Shown here: positions 62,611 to 64,000 of the stretch, one piece after another
Position numbering within the stretch: the stretch's first letter is position 1
How the letters are laid out: each line of letters begins with the position of its first letter
Origin: Rhodothermales bacterium
Lineage (GTDB): Bacteria > Bacteroidota > Rhodothermia > Rhodothermales > JAHQVL01
Direction of reading: 5' to 3'
DNA: 64,000 bases
Assembly (NCBI GenBank): GCA_041391505.1
Contig: JAWKNW010000003.1
Location: 1-64,000 of the forward strand
The notes under the pieces: generated by a model
What the model was told of the DNA's origin: nothing
Database searches by the model: none
The model's input: the letters and a program-made list of their open reading frames with translations, nothing else
Translations under genes and position numbers: made by a program

Positions 62611-64000
62611 ATGCCCATCGCTCGTCACCCATCCGATGTGAAGATCGGAATCGCTTTTCTTATTTGCCTCTTTTTCTACACGCCGGCCATCGGGCAATCC
62701 CTTCCCTTCTACGACGGGTTCGACGACGGCGATTTTGCGGGCTGGAGCGTCCACGACGACGTCGAGCCCCAGAGCGGGCCCAGCCAGTGGGTCGTAGAGA
62801 ACGGGGTGCTCGTCCAGAAGTCGAATATCTGGTCCTACGCGCCCGTCGAACTCGAAACGAAATATCACCTGGGCACCCACGTCGTCGCCGGCGACGCCGC
62901 GTGGGCGGATTACAGCCTCAACGTCATCGCCCGCTCGGCCGACAATGACGGCATCGGCCTCATCTTCCGGTATCAGGACGCGCGGAACTACTACCGCGTC
63001 CTCCTGATGAACGACCCGGCGTGGTCGGGCCGCGACATCAACGGCGTCGCCGTCAACACGCCCATCCAGCGCATCGAAAAATATGCGGACGGCGAGCCCT
63101 ACATCCTGGCCGAAAACAAGGTTGCCCAGGCCTATCCCTCCGGTTTCTTCTCGCTGACCGCGGAGGCGCGGGGCGATACGCTGACCGCCTACCTCAACGG
63201 CGACGCCATCCTCACCATCGTCGACACCTCGTATACCGCCGGCCCCGTCGGGCTGCTGTCCTACGCCAACGCCGGCGCCTATTACGACAGCGTGTCGGTG
63301 ACGGCGGAGCCGCTCGTCTACGACGGCGCGGGCAGCGTCGCGACCACCTACCCGGTTCGCGAGTTTCGCGCGCCGTACATCCAGGACCCGACGCAGACCT
63401 CCTTTTCCGTCGCCTGGCGGACGCTGGAGGCCTATGCCGGCGAGGTCCGCTACGACACGGAAAAGGACCTCCTCCGCTTCTCGGCCGTCGAGGCGGACGC
63501 CACCAAAAAGCACTTCGTGCGCGTGGACGGCCTCGAACCGGGGCAGCGGTATTATTACGCCGTGTACGACGGGGATACGGAGGTGCAGGGCGAGGAAAAG
63601 ACGCGCACGGCGCGCGGCCCCGACGAAACGCAGTTCTCTTTTCTCGTCCTGGGCGACAGCGGCGTCGACACCCCCAGCCAGTGGCGCGTCGGCGCAGAGA
63701 TGCGCGAGAGCATGGACCGCCAGGAAATCGATTTTGTCGTCCACGTGGGCGACGTACACCAGGGCATCGGGGACTATTACGACAACATCTACTTCAAGCC
63801 CTACCGCGAAATCATCAAAAACGTCAACATCTTCACCTCGCTCGGCAATCACGACGTGATCACCGACAACGGCGACGTGTACATCGACGATTTTTATCTC
63901 CCCCACAACAACCCCGACAGCACCGAGCGCTACTACTCGTTCCGGTGGGCCAACGCCTTTTTTATTGCGCTCGACACGAACGGCGATTACAGTCCGGGCT
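62611..64000 (+). CDS. Secreted metallophosphoesterase (purple-acid-phosphatase-like), 3'-truncated by the window edge
   Basis: An open frame from ATG 62611 (or GTG 62638, which places MKIGIAFLICLFFYTPAIGQ as signal peptide) that has no stop before the window ends. The first 463 codons are present. Residues about 30-240 form a LamG/concanavalin-like jelly roll (FDDGDFAGWSVHDDVE). A fibronectin-type PAP N-terminal domain follows (about 255-340). The metallophosphatase core starts at FLVLGDSGVD and continues with VVHVGDVHQG and SLGNHDVITD, which give Asp, Asp and Asn-His metal ligands. The C-terminal metal motif lies beyond the edge. It should hydrolyse phosphate esters outside the cytoplasm. 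Confidence 0.88.
   Translation, partial: MPIARHPSDVKIGIAFLICLFFYTPAIGQSLPFYDGFDDGDFAGWSVHDDVEPQSGPSQWVVENGVLVQKSNIWSYAPVELETKYHLGTHVVAGDAAWADYSLNVIARSADNDGIGLIFRYQDARNYYRVLLMNDPAWSGRDINGVAVNTPIQRIEKYADGEPYILAENKVAQAYPSGFFSLTAEARGDTLTAYLNGDAILTIVDTSYTAGPVGLLSYANAGAYYDSVSVTAEPLVYDGAGSVATTYPVREFRAPYIQDPTQTSFSVAWRTLEAYAGEVRYDTEKDLLRFSAVEADATKKHFVRVDGLEPGQRYYYAVYDGDTEVQGEEKTRTARGPDETQFSFLVLGDSGVDTPSQWRVGAEMRESMDRQEIDFVVHVGDVHQGIGDYYDNIYFKPYREIIKNVNIFTSLGNHDVITDNGDVYIDDFYLPHNNPDSTERYYSFRWANAFFIALDTNGDYSPG

Overview
The window is a high-GC, gene-dense bacterial segment. Several traits point to the Rhodothermota/Bacteroidota assemblage (Rhodothermales- or Salinibacter-like, probably aquatic). These are TonB-dependent receptors with carboxypeptidase-regulatory plugs, a type IX secretion C-terminal sorting domain, a PorV/PorQ-like outer-membrane protein, and many secreted carbohydrate-active and lipoprotein genes. 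This is inference from gene content; there is no rRNA or other marker gene in the window.

Layout. 0.3-7 kb: a sugar-catabolism set (ThuA/PVC propeller/cupredoxin protein, sugar isomerase/epimerase, DUF1080+VCBS protein). 7-17.6 kb: a Tat-type dienelactone hydrolase; a membrane protein joining a degenerate kinase domain to a TonB C-terminus, divergent from a TonB-dependent receptor; then an SMP-30 lactonase, a class C beta-lactamase-like hydrolase and a lipoprotein sulfatase. 17.8-26.4 kb: a signalling and stress island with a four-PAS NarL-type histidine kinase, its LuxR-type response regulator, two paralogous single-domain receivers (one frameshifted), an atypical LuxR regulator and small stress or membrane proteins (CsbD, coiled-coil lipoprotein, GlsB/YeaQ-like, DUF1328, DUF3309 and others). 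Inverted repeats of the form TGTAGG-N6-CCTACA recur about 125-180 bp upstream of these genes. They look like a local regulon of the LuxR-type regulator and are the most interesting signal I found.

26.5-34 kb: GH3 and GH63-like glycosidases, an orphan CBM48 protein, and a DnaJ/Hsp20 chaperone pair. 34-38.7 kb: an SDR dehydrogenase, an inositol-phosphatase-family enzyme, small exported proteins and several MITE-like palindromes. 38.7-44.6 kb: histidine-utilisation genes hutI, hutU and hutG and an OPA-type transporter, interrupted by a VapBC pair on the other strand and by a palindromic element; hutH is not in the window. 44.7-61.5 kb: a cell-surface cluster on the minus strand, read as TonB-dependent receptor, large secreted protein, PorV/PorQ-like protein, T9SS-sorted protein with eight EPN repeats, parvulin-like lipoprotein and YncE/phosphatase lipoprotein. 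62-64 kb: a cupin/XRE regulator and a secreted metallophosphoesterase that runs off the right edge.

Three small-gene frameshifts within 2 kb are each repaired by restoring one base to a homopolymer. That suggests assembly undercalls rather than real gene decay.
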